Assembly (NCBI GenBank): GCA_038043465.1
Contig: JBBTBX010000007.1
Span: forward strand, 38,312-102,311
Origin: SXRF01 sp038043465
GTDB lineage: Bacteria; Pseudomonadota; Alphaproteobacteria; Rickettsiales; SXRF01
DNA: 64,000 nucleotides
Direction of reading: 5' to 3'
Shown here: piece after piece, positions 1-8,350 of the stretch
How positions within the stretch are numbered: position 1 is the stretch's first letter
Layout of the letters: each line of letters starts with the position of its first letter
Program-made: the position numbers and the translations under genes
Notes under the pieces: generated by a model
What the model was told of the DNA's origin: nothing
The model's database searches: none
The model's input: only the letters and a program-made list of their open reading frames with translations

Positions 1-64
1 CTGCAGCATAAGTTCACGCATAAATTACCATTGTATTATAGGAAGATATTTAAGAGAAATATTT

Positions 65-541
65 ATGGATGCGGTCAGTTCAGAGATTGTTAATCATTTA
101 AATAATGTTCTCAGCGACAAGCTTGCATCTATTAATAGCTATTTCCTCCATGCCCGGATGATGAAACACATGGGCTTTATGAAATTTGCGGATTACGAAT
201 ACAAAGAATCGATTCAGCAGATGAAATATGCCGATAAGCTGATTGAAAGGATTTTATCCATAGGTGGGGTTCCTGACATACAGGAAACGGGGAAAATTAT
301 CATCGGGAATACAGTTGAAGAAATTTTAAGGTTGGATTTGGAAAATGAAGAATATTCTTGCAAGCGTTTAATGTCAGCAATTGGTGAGTGTAATACACAG
401 AAAGATATGGTGACCTTGGATCTGCTTAACAGTATTCTGGAAAGCAAAGAAGAGCGGATGATATTTATCGGCTCTCAGCTTAATTTGGTTGACACAATCG
501 GTTTGCCTAAGTATCTGCAAATACCGGATTTAGTTTTATAA
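65..541 (+). CDS. bfr: Bacterioferritin-like subunit with degenerate ferroxidase centre
   Basis: A 158-residue four-helix ferritin-fold protein of normal bacterioferritin length. The family segments NSYFLHARM, MKYADKLIERIL and GLPKYLQ are recognisable. The heme-axial Met of the family is kept (Met53 in QQMKYAD). In my motif alignment most di-iron ligands are replaced: the usual Glu18 is Lys19, Glu51 is Gln52, His54 is Tyr55, Glu127 and His130 fall on Lys and Arg in ESKEERM; only the Glu94 equivalent seems kept. Known mixed bacterioferritins combine a ferroxidase subunit with a heme-binding subunit, so I infer that this may be the heme-binding partner. No second subunit is visible, but the window starts only 64 bases upstream. 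The start follows an AAGAGA stretch. Confidence 0.85.
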   Translation: MDAVSSEIVNHLNNVLSDKLASINSYFLHARMMKHMGFMKFADYEYKESIQQMKYADKLIERILSIGGVPDIQETGKIIIGNTVEEILRLDLENEEYSCKRLMSAIGECNTQKDMVTLDLLNSILESKEERMIFIGSQLNLVDTIGLPKYLQIPDLVL

Positions 542-563
542 AATTAACTCAAGAAAGGTTTTT

Positions 564-1145
564 ATGTTTCGTAAAATTCTGTTTTCACTGACTTTCTTTT
601 CTCTCTTATCTTTCATCTTTGGAGCAACTATCATGACAAAATCTCAATCTGCTAAAGCGGCAGAAAACCCTTTGGAAAACACACTGTATCTAGATTTGAA
701 AGATGGGCGTGTGGTTATTGAAATGCGTCCTGATCTTGCGCCAAAACATGTGAAACGCATTAAAGAGTTGGTGCGCCAGGGTTTTTATGATGGCGTTGTT
801 TTTCATCGCGTTATCGATGGCTTCATGGCACAGACTGGTGATCCGACCGGAACCGGTACAGGTGGATCTGGTCAAAAACTAAAGGCTGAATTCAGCAAGG
901 AAATGCACATGCGTGGTGCTCTTTCCATGGCACGCGCTCAGGATGTCAACAGTGCGGATAGCCAGTTTTTTATCTGTCTGGCGGCTGCCAACTACCTTGA
1001 TGGCCAATATACTTATTGGGGCAAGGTGACAAAAGGCATGGAATTTGTCGATAAGATTAAAAAAGGTGATAAAAGCGATAACGGCTCAGTTACTGATCCT
1101 GATAAAATAATCAAGATGCAGGTTGCTGCTGATGTTAAAGAGTAA
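564..1145 (+). CDS. Secreted cyclophilin-type peptidyl-prolyl isomerase
   Basis: A 193-residue protein with an N-terminal hydrophobic signal segment (residues about 5-25) and a compact cyclophilin domain. Core family motifs are visible: FYDGVVFHRVIDGFMAQTGD, with the catalytic Arg in FHR, then a GTGTGG loop and ADSQFFICL. Cyclophilins catalyse cis-trans isomerisation of X-Pro bonds; the signal segment places this one in the periplasm, where it would assist folding of exported proteins. A Shine-Dalgarno-like AAGAAAGG precedes the ATG. It lies 22 bases after the bacterioferritin gene and could be read with it. Assignment to the single-domain bacterial PpiA/PpiB type is firm; the substrate is unknown. 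Confidence 0.93.
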   Translation: MFRKILFSLTFFSLLSFIFGATIMTKSQSAKAAENPLENTLYLDLKDGRVVIEMRPDLAPKHVKRIKELVRQGFYDGVVFHRVIDGFMAQTGDPTGTGTGGSGQKLKAEFSKEMHMRGALSMARAQDVNSADSQFFICLAAANYLDGQYTYWGKVTKGMEFVDKIKKGDKSDNGSVTDPDKIIKMQVAADVKE

Positions 1146-1148
1146 CCA

Positions 1149-1215
1149 GTAAATCGTAATTCGTAGGTCGTAATTCGTTTGCGTTGCGACTTACTAATTA
1201 CGAGGTACGATTTAC
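1149..1215. repeat. Tandem-word hairpin, CGTAATTCGTA type
   Basis: The left arm is built from reiterated CGTAATTCGTA-like words and the right arm carries their complements (TACTAATTACGAGGTACG), with the ends GTAAATCGTA and TACGATTTAC matching exactly. It starts five bases after the cyclophilin stop codon and ends just before the next start. The same design with similar words is at 32422-32498. It could act as a 3' end stabiliser or terminator, but it has no terminal T-run. Confidence 0.7.
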
Positions 1216-1228
1216 GCTCTATAAGCAA

Positions 1229-2059
1229 ATGGAACTTCTCTCGTCAATATCCAGTATTATACCTCGCTATAATGCTTTCTTCCTTGATTTGTGGGGAGTA
1301 GTACATGATGGGACACATCTTTACCCAGGAGTGCGTGAGACTCTGGCGGTAATAAAAAAAACTGGTAAACCGATAATATTTATTTCCAATGCTCCCCGTC
1401 GCGCTTCAAGAGTCGCGTCAGTGCTTGCTGATCTTGGTATAGATAATTCTCTATATGACCATGTTGTTTCATCGGGCGAGGCAGGCTTTAATTATCTGAA
1501 GGAAGGAAACTTCCCGATGGGAAGACGCTATTACCTGATTTCCGCAGAAAAAGATGTAGGGCTGCTTGATGGCTTAGATTATCAGCATGTTCATGATTTA
1601 AGTGAGGCGGATTTTATTCTGAACCTTGGCTTTGGTACGGAAGAACAAACCACAGAAGATTTTGCTCCGGTACTTAATTTTGCAGTAAAACTTTCCCTTC
1701 CCATGCTTTGTTTAAATCCTGATCTTGAAGTTATAAAAATAACTGGTGAGCGTTATCCTTGTGCAGGCGCGATTGCTAAAAGTTATGTAGCTCTTGGTGG
1801 AAAAGTTAAGTGGTTCGGTAAGCCACACCTAGCGATTTATGAACATGCCTATAATTTATTAGATGGCATGGATAAAAAACAGATTCTAGCAGTAGGTGAC
1901 AGCTTGGAAACAGATATACCAGGAGCGAAAGCATTCGGTGTTGATTCTGCTTTGATTACTGGCGGAATATTAAAAGGGAATAACATTGATGAAATAAAAG
2001 AGATGTGCTTTTCCCTTGGCTTGCGACCTAATTACTTACTCCCGAAGTTCGGTATCTGA
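1229..2059 (+). CDS. HAD-superfamily class IIA hydrolase (TIGR01459-like)
   Basis: A 276-residue HAD phosphatase of the NagD-like IIA subclass. Motif I reads FFLDLWGVVHDG near residue 20, the form typical of the TIGR01459 family; motif II is FISNAPR; the C-terminal motif is AVGDSLETDIPGAKAFG, with the Asp residues that bind magnesium. The substrate is not known for the family; sugar or nucleotide phosphates are plausible. I chose the ATG at 1229 because an in-frame ATG at 1184 lies inside the preceding repeat and adds 15 residues that do not look like the family. The 3' end overlaps the convergent thioredoxin gene by 32 bases. Confidence 0.88.
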   Translation: MELLSSISSIIPRYNAFFLDLWGVVHDGTHLYPGVRETLAVIKKTGKPIIFISNAPRRASRVASVLADLGIDNSLYDHVVSSGEAGFNYLKEGNFPMGRRYYLISAEKDVGLLDGLDYQHVHDLSEADFILNLGFGTEEQTTEDFAPVLNFAVKLSLPMLCLNPDLEVIKITGERYPCAGAIAKSYVALGGKVKWFGKPHLAIYEHAYNLLDGMDKKQILAVGDSLETDIPGAKAFGVDSALITGGILKGNNIDEIKEMCFSLGLRPNYLLPKFGI

Positions 2060-2564
2060 TAAACTCATCAACTTTGCTGTTTTCCCAATTTATTTCACCT
2101 TCAGTTTTAGAGATTACTTTGCCGTATGAATCAATAAAAACAGTGCTGGGAAGACTTTTTATTTTAAAATTCTGAAACGTGACTTTGTCCGTGTCAAGCC
2201 ATACTCCAAGTGCATTGATCTTATGTTCTGCATAGAATTTTTTTACACTTTCAGCATTATAATCGAGGGATATAGGAATAATTTTAAGACCTCTTGCCGC
2301 GTATTTTTTTTGCGCAGCATCTATTTTAGGCATTTCTTTAAGGCAGGGGATACACCACGTTGCCCAGAAATGAAGGGCGGTTAAATTATTCATTGTAGTA
2401 TTAAGACTGTGCTCCACTCCACTTTCATCTTTGTAAGTAGCAGTGAAAGAACCCTCTTTTGTTTGAATTATAGTTGCACCATCATTCGCCATTACTGGAA
2501 AAAAACAAAATAAAGCCATAAAAAACATTGGCAAGCTGCGAAAAAACCTAGTAAAATATTGCAT
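2028..2564 (-). CDS. TlpA-like periplasmic thiol-disulfide oxidoreductase
   Basis: A 178-residue thioredoxin-fold protein with an N-terminal hydrophobic anchor or signal (MFFMALFCFFPVMA) and a redox motif in FWATWCIPCLKEMP (CIPC). The later KSLPSTVFIDSYG segment holds the cis-Pro loop. TlpA/ResA-type proteins reduce disulfides in the periplasm, often for cytochrome c maturation. The reading frame stays open upstream across the argH start, but the ATG at 2564 gives the signal peptide immediately and has an AGGA-like site. The gene is divergent from argH, with only 22 bases between the two starts, so their promoters must overlap or lie in each other's coding region. Confidence 0.88.
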   Translation of the reverse strand: MQYFTRFFRSLPMFFMALFCFFPVMANDGATIIQTKEGSFTATYKDESGVEHSLNTTMNNLTALHFWATWCIPCLKEMPKIDAAQKKYAARGLKIIPISLDYNAESVKKFYAEHKINALGVWLDTDKVTFQNFKIKSLPSTVFIDSYGKVISKTEGEINWENSKVDEFIRYRTSGVSN

Positions 2565-2586
2565 AAACAAAATCCTGTGAGAATTT

Positions 2587-4044
2587 ATGGCGAGTTCAAA
2601 AAAAGTACCAACAAAAAAATCAGCAACAAAAAAAGCACCAAAAGCGGACAAGCCCAGCCAATCAAAAGCTAACCAGATGTGGGGCGGGCAATTTACCTGT
2701 TCACCTTCCGAACTTATGTCTAAGATTAACGTATCTATTGCTTTTGACAAGAGACTTTATCGTCAGGATATAAAAGCTTCAATAGCCCATGCAACGATGC
2801 TGGCAAAGCAGAAAATAATAAGTCAGGTGGATGCTAGGGATATTATTGCTGGTCTGGGTGAGATATTGCGCGATATTGAAAATGGAGATTTTGAGTTTAA
2901 GGAAAGCCTTGAGGATATTCACATGAATATCGAAGCTGCACTTAAAGAGCGAATTGGTGATGCCGCTGGAAGGTTGCATACAGCGCGCTCACGCAATGAT
3001 CAGGTGGCAACGGATTTCCGTTTGTATGTACGTGACGCTTTGGATGCGCTTGATTCCATGCTTAAAGATTTGCAGCTTGCCGTTTTGGATAGGGCAGGGG
3101 AACACAGCGCGACAATCATGCCTGGTTTTACTCATTTGCAGGTGGCTCAACCTATTACTTTTGGTCATCATCTGCTTGCTTATTTTGAAATGTTTGCGCG
3201 CGATAGATTGCGGGCGCAGTCAGCACGTAAAAATCTTAATGAGTCGCCGCTTGGTGCAGCAGCTCTGGCGGGAACATCTTTTCCGATAGACCGTTTTGTA
3301 ACGGCGAAAGAGCTTGGATTTGACAGGCCAATGGCGAATTCGCTGGATGCAGTTTCCGATAGGGATTTTGCGTTGGAATATTTATCGGACACGGCAATTT
3401 GCGCGGTGCATTTGTCCCGTCTTGCCGAAGAAATGGTGAATTGGTCAAGCGCGCAGTTTGGCTTTATCCGTTTTTCTGATGCCTATTCCACCGGCAGCTC
3501 CATAATGCCACAGAAGCGTAATCCTGATGCTGCCGAATTGGTGCGCGGTAAATCTGGCAGGGTGTTTGGAAATTTAATGTCACTGCTTGCCACCATGAAA
3601 GCTCTGCCTCTGGCGTATAATAAGGACATGCAGGAAGATAAGGAAGCTGTCTTCGACACAGTGGAAAATATAGGAATTTGTTTGCAGGCGATGGCGGGAA
3701 TGCTACGCGACTTTGTTGTTGATAAAGAGAGAATGCAGAAATCAGCAGGTGTGGCTTATGCAACGGCGACTGATCTTGCCGATTTTCTGGTGCGCGAACT
3801 GAAAATACCTTTCCGTGATGCTCATCATATAACTGCAAAGATTGTAAAACTTGCAAGTGACAAAGGTAAGGATTTGCAGCAATTATCGCTGAAAGATATG
3901 CAGAGCATAGAGAAAAAAATAAGCCAGAAAGTATTTTCGGTGCTCAGCGTGGAGAATTCGGTTAAAACCCGCACAAGTTATGGCGGAACAGCACCTGACA
4001 ATGTAAAAAAAGCAGTAACTGAAGCAAAGAAAGGAATGAAATAA
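2587..4044 (+). CDS. argH: Argininosuccinate lyase
   Basis: A 485-residue fumarase/aspartase-superfamily enzyme that splits argininosuccinate into arginine and fumarate, the last step of arginine synthesis. The signature TGSSIMPQKRNPD is present, as are the earlier HTARSRNDQVATDFRL and GFTHLQVAQPITFGHH active-site segments. The enzyme proper begins at MWGGQF; before it sits an unusual Lys/Ala/Pro-rich tail of about 31 residues. That tail is kept here because no ribosome site precedes the inner ATG. The gene runs directly into lptM and then lysA with stop/start contacts, an order common in alphaproteobacteria. Confidence 0.97.
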   Translation: MASSKKVPTKKSATKKAPKADKPSQSKANQMWGGQFTCSPSELMSKINVSIAFDKRLYRQDIKASIAHATMLAKQKIISQVDARDIIAGLGEILRDIENGDFEFKESLEDIHMNIEAALKERIGDAAGRLHTARSRNDQVATDFRLYVRDALDALDSMLKDLQLAVLDRAGEHSATIMPGFTHLQVAQPITFGHHLLAYFEMFARDRLRAQSARKNLNESPLGAAALAGTSFPIDRFVTAKELGFDRPMANSLDAVSDRDFALEYLSDTAICAVHLSRLAEEMVNWSSAQFGFIRFSDAYSTGSSIMPQKRNPDAAELVRGKSGRVFGNLMSLLATMKALPLAYNKDMQEDKEAVFDTVENIGICLQAMAGMLRDFVVDKERMQKSAGVAYATATDLADFLVRELKIPFRDAHHITAKIVKLASDKGKDLQQLSLKDMQSIEKKISQKVFSVLSVENSVKTRTSYGGTAPDNVKKAVTEAKKGMK

Positions 4045-4265
4045 TGCCTCATATTTTCCGTATAGTTTTATTACTTACAGTAACTGGTTCCCTCGCTGCC
4101 TGCGGGGTAAAAGGCAAGCTTAAAACTCCTGAACAGATTGAAAAACAGGAAGCAAAAGAAGCCCGCGAAAAGGAAAAAAAATTGCAGGATGCAGAGGAAA
4201 AAAAGAAAAAAATTCTTGAAGAAAATGCCAAAGATAAAGCTGCCGAGTCAGCGGAGCAGGAATAA
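4044..4265 (+). CDS. lptM: Small lipoprotein, LptM/YifL-like
   Basis: A 73-residue protein with a lipoprotein signal (lipobox SLAAC, then GVKGKL), matching the LptM/YifL pattern in which the acylated Cys is followed by G-x-K-G. Known LptM assists disulfide maturation of the LPS translocon LptD at the outer membrane. After about residue 30 it becomes a highly charged Lys/Glu-rich, probably coiled tail that is longer than in the enterobacterial protein. It is sandwiched between argH and lysA, touching both by one base, as in many proteobacteria. Confidence 0.85.
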   Translation: MPHIFRIVLLLTVTGSLAACGVKGKLKTPEQIEKQEAKEAREKEKKLQDAEEKKKKILEENAKDKAAESAEQE

Positions 4266-5524
4266 TGGATCATTTTTCTTATAAAGATGGTTCTTATTAT
4301 GCAGAAGATGTCGCTATAGCCGACATAGCAAAGGCAGTAGGCACGCCGTTTTATTGCTACTCATCGGCAACGCTTGAGCATCATTATAAGGTGTTTTCTG
4401 GAGCATTTTCCGATGTTGATGCCCAAATTTGTTTTGCAGTAAAATCTAATGATAATCTTGCAGTGTTAGCCACTTTTGCACGGCTTGGAGCATGGGCGGA
4501 TGTGGTTTCCGGTGGTGAAATCCGCAAAGTGCTGAAAGCCGGAATCAAGGCGGAGAATATAGTTTTTTCCGGAGTTGGCAAAACCGCAGAAGAGATGGCG
4601 TTCGCGCTCGAAGTTGGGATATTCCAATTTAATGTTGAGTCAGAGCCGGAATTATTACTGCTGAATGACGTGGCAATTTATATGGGGAAAAAAGCGCGGG
4701 TGGCAATTCGCGTAAATCCGGATGTTGACCCGAAAACCCACGCGAAAATTTCCACTGGTCAGAAGGAAAGCAAGTTTGGAGTTTCCATGACGCATGCCAT
4801 GGATGTTTACAAATTGGCAAATTCACTGGTGGGAATAGATGTGCAGGGTGTTTCCGTGCATATCGGTTCGCAGCTTACAACGCTTGAACCATTCGCCCAG
4901 GCATTTGCCAGACTGCGCGATTTTGTGAATGAATTGCGCGCACAAGATATTGCCATTACTACACTTGATTTAGGTGGTGGGCTTGGCATTCCCTATGGTA
5001 AGGAGCAGCCACCGCTGCCGGAATTTTATGCAGAAATTGCCAAGCGCGAAACCAAAGATTTAGGCGTAAAATTATTGTTTGAACCGGGCAGGGTACTGGT
5101 TGGCAATGCCGGAATACTGGTGTCAAAAGTGTTATATGTGAAGCATGGTGAAAACCGGATATTCGTCATAGCCGACGCAGCTATGAATGATTTGATACGT
5201 CCAACGCTTTATGATGCCTACCATGAGATTATACCGATAATTCCACCATCAGGCGATGCGGCGACGGAACTGGTGGATGTGGTAGGACCGGTTTGCGAAA
5301 CCGGCGATATTTTTGCTGAACAACGCCTGATGAAAGTGCCGAAATCCGGTGATTTAATTGCCTTCCGTTCAGCAGGTGCTTATGGTGCAGTGATGGCGGG
5401 AACTTATAACGCCCGCCCGCTTGTTCCGGAAGTTATGGTGAAGGGCAATAAATTCTCAGTAGTGCGCCCGCGCCAGACTTATGAGGAATTGCTCGCTCGC
5501 GATAAACTGCCGGAGTGGTTATAA
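4265..5524 (+). CDS. lysA: Diaminopimelate decarboxylase
   Basis: A 419-residue fold-III PLP enzyme that decarboxylates meso-diaminopimelate to lysine. The PLP lysine is Lys60 in CFAVKSN. The glycine-rich phosphate loop is LDLGGGLGIPY, the second phosphate-binding segment is FEPGRVLVG, and the C-terminal active-site segments GPVCETGDIF and GAYGAVMAGTYNARP are intact. Length is normal. It is the third gene of the argH-lptM-lysA run and probably co-transcribed. A stretch of about 140 bases without a gene follows. Confidence 0.97.
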   Translation: MDHFSYKDGSYYAEDVAIADIAKAVGTPFYCYSSATLEHHYKVFSGAFSDVDAQICFAVKSNDNLAVLATFARLGAWADVVSGGEIRKVLKAGIKAENIVFSGVGKTAEEMAFALEVGIFQFNVESEPELLLLNDVAIYMGKKARVAIRVNPDVDPKTHAKISTGQKESKFGVSMTHAMDVYKLANSLVGIDVQGVSVHIGSQLTTLEPFAQAFARLRDFVNELRAQDIAITTLDLGGGLGIPYGKEQPPLPEFYAEIAKRETKDLGVKLLFEPGRVLVGNAGILVSKVLYVKHGENRIFVIADAAMNDLIRPTLYDAYHEIIPIIPPSGDAATELVDVVGPVCETGDIFAEQRLMKVPKSGDLIAFRSAGAYGAVMAGTYNARPLVPEVMVKGNKFSVVRPRQTYEELLARDKLPEWL

Positions 5525-5666
5525 TCCAGATTAGCTATAATATTGATATTTAGATATTTTTTATTGTAATAAAATCTTCACTTTCAATTCTGACTTATTT
5601 GATATAGCCTCATAACATTGAAATTATTAACTTTACAGAACTAAGCTTAATTAAGAGGTAAATAAA

Positions 5667-6215
5667 ATGGGTGAGTCGTTTGTTGAAAGAAAAATCTTTG
5701 ATACCACATTAAAAAAACGATTGGAAAGATTGTTTTCGGCTGTAGATCAAACTGGTGAAGCTCGTTTTGTTTATGCTGTTGAGAGTGATAAGGATGGTTC
5801 CAAACTTACGGTTGACGGAATGTTTTATAAAAAAGAACTAAATGATAAATTCATAGAAGAGTTTTCTAGTTCTCCTATTGGAGTTGAATTAGAACTAGAG
5901 AAACGTAACTATTCTAACAGAGAGACAAATCCCATTAGTGAAAGGTTTTTAGTAAAACTTTCTAATCCTAGCCAACGCGATGATATTGTAAAACAACTCT
6001 CTATAGTTCTAAAAGAAACGCTAGAATCATCTGGTAAGGAAGTACCTAAATTGATTGAAAATTTTAGTAGAGGTGATTTTGATAAAACTAGTGGTGAAGC
6101 TTTGCCAATAAGAGGAAATGGACATAATTCTCCAATGATAGTAAGACAGTACGATAAACTACCACAAGGACAAAGGGATTTCGTGACATATCCTTCAACT
6201 TATGGTAGAGGGTAA
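5667..6215 (+). CDS. Unrecognised 182-residue protein
   Basis: I do not recognise a family. The protein is soluble-looking, with no signal peptide or membrane segment. It begins with a charged region (residues 1-30), has a central part with alternating charge such as ELELEKRN, and ends in a Gly/Pro/Gln-rich tail. A good ribosome site (AAGAGG, nine bases upstream) supports the start. Base composition is more AT-rich than lysA or hpt next to it, in keeping with a lineage-specific or acquired gene. It is convergent with hpt, eight bases apart. Confidence 0.7.
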   Translation: MGESFVERKIFDTTLKKRLERLFSAVDQTGEARFVYAVESDKDGSKLTVDGMFYKKELNDKFIEEFSSSPIGVELELEKRNYSNRETNPISERFLVKLSNPSQRDDIVKQLSIVLKETLESSGKEVPKLIENFSRGDFDKTSGEALPIRGNGHNSPMIVRQYDKLPQGQRDFVTYPSTYGRG

Positions 6216-6223
6216 TATTAGTA

Positions 6224-6757
6224 TCAAAGGACTATAGCCCCGATAAACGGTAGTTCGCGGTAGTAGTTGGCGTAATCAAGACCATAACCGACCACGAATT
6301 TATCGGGGATTTTAATCCCTACAAAATCGGCTTCGATTTCCACTTTGCGCTTGCCGGGTTTTTCCAGCATCACCGCAATTTTTATGCTGGATGCCCCACG
6401 TTCTTTAATTAAATCCCTGGCAAAAGAAAGTGTGCGCCCAGATTCCAGAATATCATCGACTATAAGAATCTCGCGACCGCGAACATCCTCAACAATATCG
6501 CGGATAATCTGGACATTGCCACTGGAGCTGGTGTTGCTGCCATAACTGGCGAGTGTCATAAAATCCACCTGCGGGTTGACACCGGAAAAATGCAGGGCGC
6601 GGATTAAATCAGCGGTGAACACAAAACTACCGCGCAATAGCGATACAATCATTATATCCGAACTCATCCCGCCAGCAATTTCCTTGGCAATAGTTTGCAC
6701 ACGCTTGGTAATTTCTTCAGCAGTGACCAGAACCTCAATTTTTTCCGGCTTCTTCAT
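6224..6757 (-). CDS. hpt: Hypoxanthine phosphoribosyltransferase
   Basis: A 177-residue purine-salvage enzyme that makes IMP or GMP from hypoxanthine or guanine and PRPP. The PRPP-binding signature ILIVDDILESGRTL is intact, as are the SLLRGSFVFTADLIR flexible-loop region and the C-terminal FVVGYGLDYANYYRELP segment. Length is standard. Its start overlaps the stop of the upstream zinc-ribbon gene by four bases (ATGA), so the two are translationally coupled. Confidence 0.96.
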   Translation of the reverse strand: MKKPEKIEVLVTAEEITKRVQTIAKEIAGGMSSDIMIVSLLRGSFVFTADLIRALHFSGVNPQVDFMTLASYGSNTSSSGNVQIIRDIVEDVRGREILIVDDILESGRTLSFARDLIKERGASSIKIAVMLEKPGKRKVEIEADFVGIKIPDKFVVGYGLDYANYYRELPFIGAIVL

Positions 6758-7440
6758 TGTGGTTTGCGCCTGAGTGTCAGTTCTAATGGTGTTCCCATAT
6801 CAACTACAAAACGCTTGGCGATGGAGAATTTCATATTCAAATCACCGCTGGTAAATGGCATTATTTCTTTCGGCTTAAGGGTTGCTCCGTTGCTCTTGAA
6901 TTCCCATGATTGCAGAGGATTATTAGCACCATCAAGCAATATTATCCTTATTTTAGGGATAACGCGCGGCTCTTCACTTTCATTCAAAATATTGCCACTT
7001 ATTTCAACTTTGTTAGTCTTTTCATCGGTATTCTTATTTACTTTAACATCAGCCAGAACCAGGCCTTTGCTGGGTAATATCCCGAATAAATTCGGCATGG
7101 TCATATATAATGACAAACCAACGGTAGTAATGAATAAAGCTGCAACCACCATTTTTAAGGCAGTGGAAGTAGTAGCTCTGCGTACTGGAAGGTTAGAGCT
7201 GGAAGACATGGATCTATTGGCAGCTGCATTTATGCTGCCTAGCATTTTGTCAAAATCTTCAGTAGTCTCAGGTTCAGAGGTGGGCAGCGGATTTGGCAAC
7301 GCTTCATCAAAAGGGGAATCTACAGGAGGTTCATACCAGCTTTCGTTGCAGCGAGCACAGCGCACCGTTCTTCCCTTGGTCCCAATAGAATTTTCAGGAA
7401 CAAGATAGCGAGCGTTGCATTTTCTACATTGTAAAATCAT
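6754..7440 (-). CDS. MJ0042-type zinc-ribbon membrane protein
   Basis: A 228-residue protein. The N-terminus is a CxxC...CxxC zinc ribbon (Cys5, Cys8, Cys28, Cys31) of the MJ0042 type. An acidic/Pro-rich linker follows, then one membrane segment (about residues 95-118, KMVVAALFITTVGLSLYM) and a C-terminal beta-rich domain that looks like DUF3426. Such proteins are common beside ftsE in alphaproteobacteria; their role is unknown, though the topology suggests a cytoplasmic metal or nucleic-acid sensor linked to an envelope domain. It is divergent from ftsE, 98 bases away. Confidence 0.85.
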   Translation of the reverse strand: MILQCRKCNARYLVPENSIGTKGRTVRCARCNESWYEPPVDSPFDEALPNPLPTSEPETTEDFDKMLGSINAAANRSMSSSSNLPVRRATTSTALKMVVAALFITTVGLSLYMTMPNLFGILPSKGLVLADVKVNKNTDEKTNKVEISGNILNESEEPRVIPKIRIILLDGANNPLQSWEFKSNGATLKPKEIMPFTSGDLNMKFSIAKRFVVDMGTPLELTLRRKPQ

Positions 7441-7538
7441 ACTATTTATTCTTGTTAAGACAAATATCCTGCTTGTAGATTCGTTATAGTTGTATAATCT
7501 TTGCAGATAAATTTTGCACTAAAAAAAAGCAGGAAAAG

Positions 7539-8240
7539 ATGATTACGTTAGAACATATTGCAATGGAATATACAGTTGGGCAACCAATATTAAAAGATGT
7601 ATCGTTCACACTGGAGCGTGGCTCGTTCCATTTCTTGACCGGAGCCAGTGGTGCTGGCAAGAGCACATTGCTTTCGCTTCTGTCTTTGCAGGGCAGGGCA
7701 ACGCAGGGGAAGTTTCACATGTTTGGTGAAAATGTTATCAATCTGAAGCGTGAGGAGCTACCAAGGCTTCGGCGCAGGATTGGTATTGTGCTGCAGGATT
7801 ATCGCCTGCTTGATCATTTAACGGTTTTGGAAAATGTTTCACTACCTCTGAAAGTTGCAGGTGAGTCGGACGAGCAGGTAGTCACAAAGGCGATGGAATT
7901 GTTGGACTGGGTGGGGTTATCTGAACATCATAATGCAAAACCGGCAACATTATCAGGTGGGCAGAAACAGCGCACAGCGATTGCCCGTGCGGTTATAACC
8001 AAACCTGATATATTGCTGGCTGATGAGCCTACCGGCAATCTTGATAATAATTTGGCGCATCGTTTCATGTATTTGTTTGAAGCCCTTAATCAGACTGGAA
8101 CCACAGTTCTGGTCGCCACTCATGATGAGAGTCTTATTTCTTTATTTAATTATCCAACTTTGCGTTTAAAAAACGGCACTTTAACCAAGCAAATATCAAG
8201 TCTTGCTGACTTGAGTGGTATTAGTGAGATTATATTATGA
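7539..8240 (+). CDS. ftsE: Cell-division ABC transporter ATPase FtsE
   Basis: A 233-residue ABC ATPase. Walker A is GASGAGKST (Lys41), the signature is LSGGQKQRTAIARA, Walker B is DILLADEPTGNLD, and the H-loop is ATHDE. Beside the MJ0042 zinc-ribbon gene this context identifies FtsE, which works with the membrane protein FtsX to regulate peptidoglycan hydrolysis at the septum. The partner ftsX, normally the next gene, is absent here: the next gene encodes a PAS protein 110 bases away. Either ftsX is elsewhere or the ATPase serves another permease. A ribosome site AGGAAAAG precedes the ATG. Confidence 0.9.
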   Translation: MITLEHIAMEYTVGQPILKDVSFTLERGSFHFLTGASGAGKSTLLSLLSLQGRATQGKFHMFGENVINLKREELPRLRRRIGIVLQDYRLLDHLTVLENVSLPLKVAGESDEQVVTKAMELLDWVGLSEHHNAKPATLSGGQKQRTAIARAVITKPDILLADEPTGNLDNNLAHRFMYLFEALNQTGTTVLVATHDESLISLFNYPTLRLKNGTLTKQISSLADLSGISEIIL

Positions 8241-8350
8241 AAATTTTGATAAAAATTGTCACAAATTGACATTATAAATTGCTATTTTTATATATTTTGT
8301 TATGTTACAATCAGTGGCTACTACCCATTATAAATCATAAGGTTATTTAA

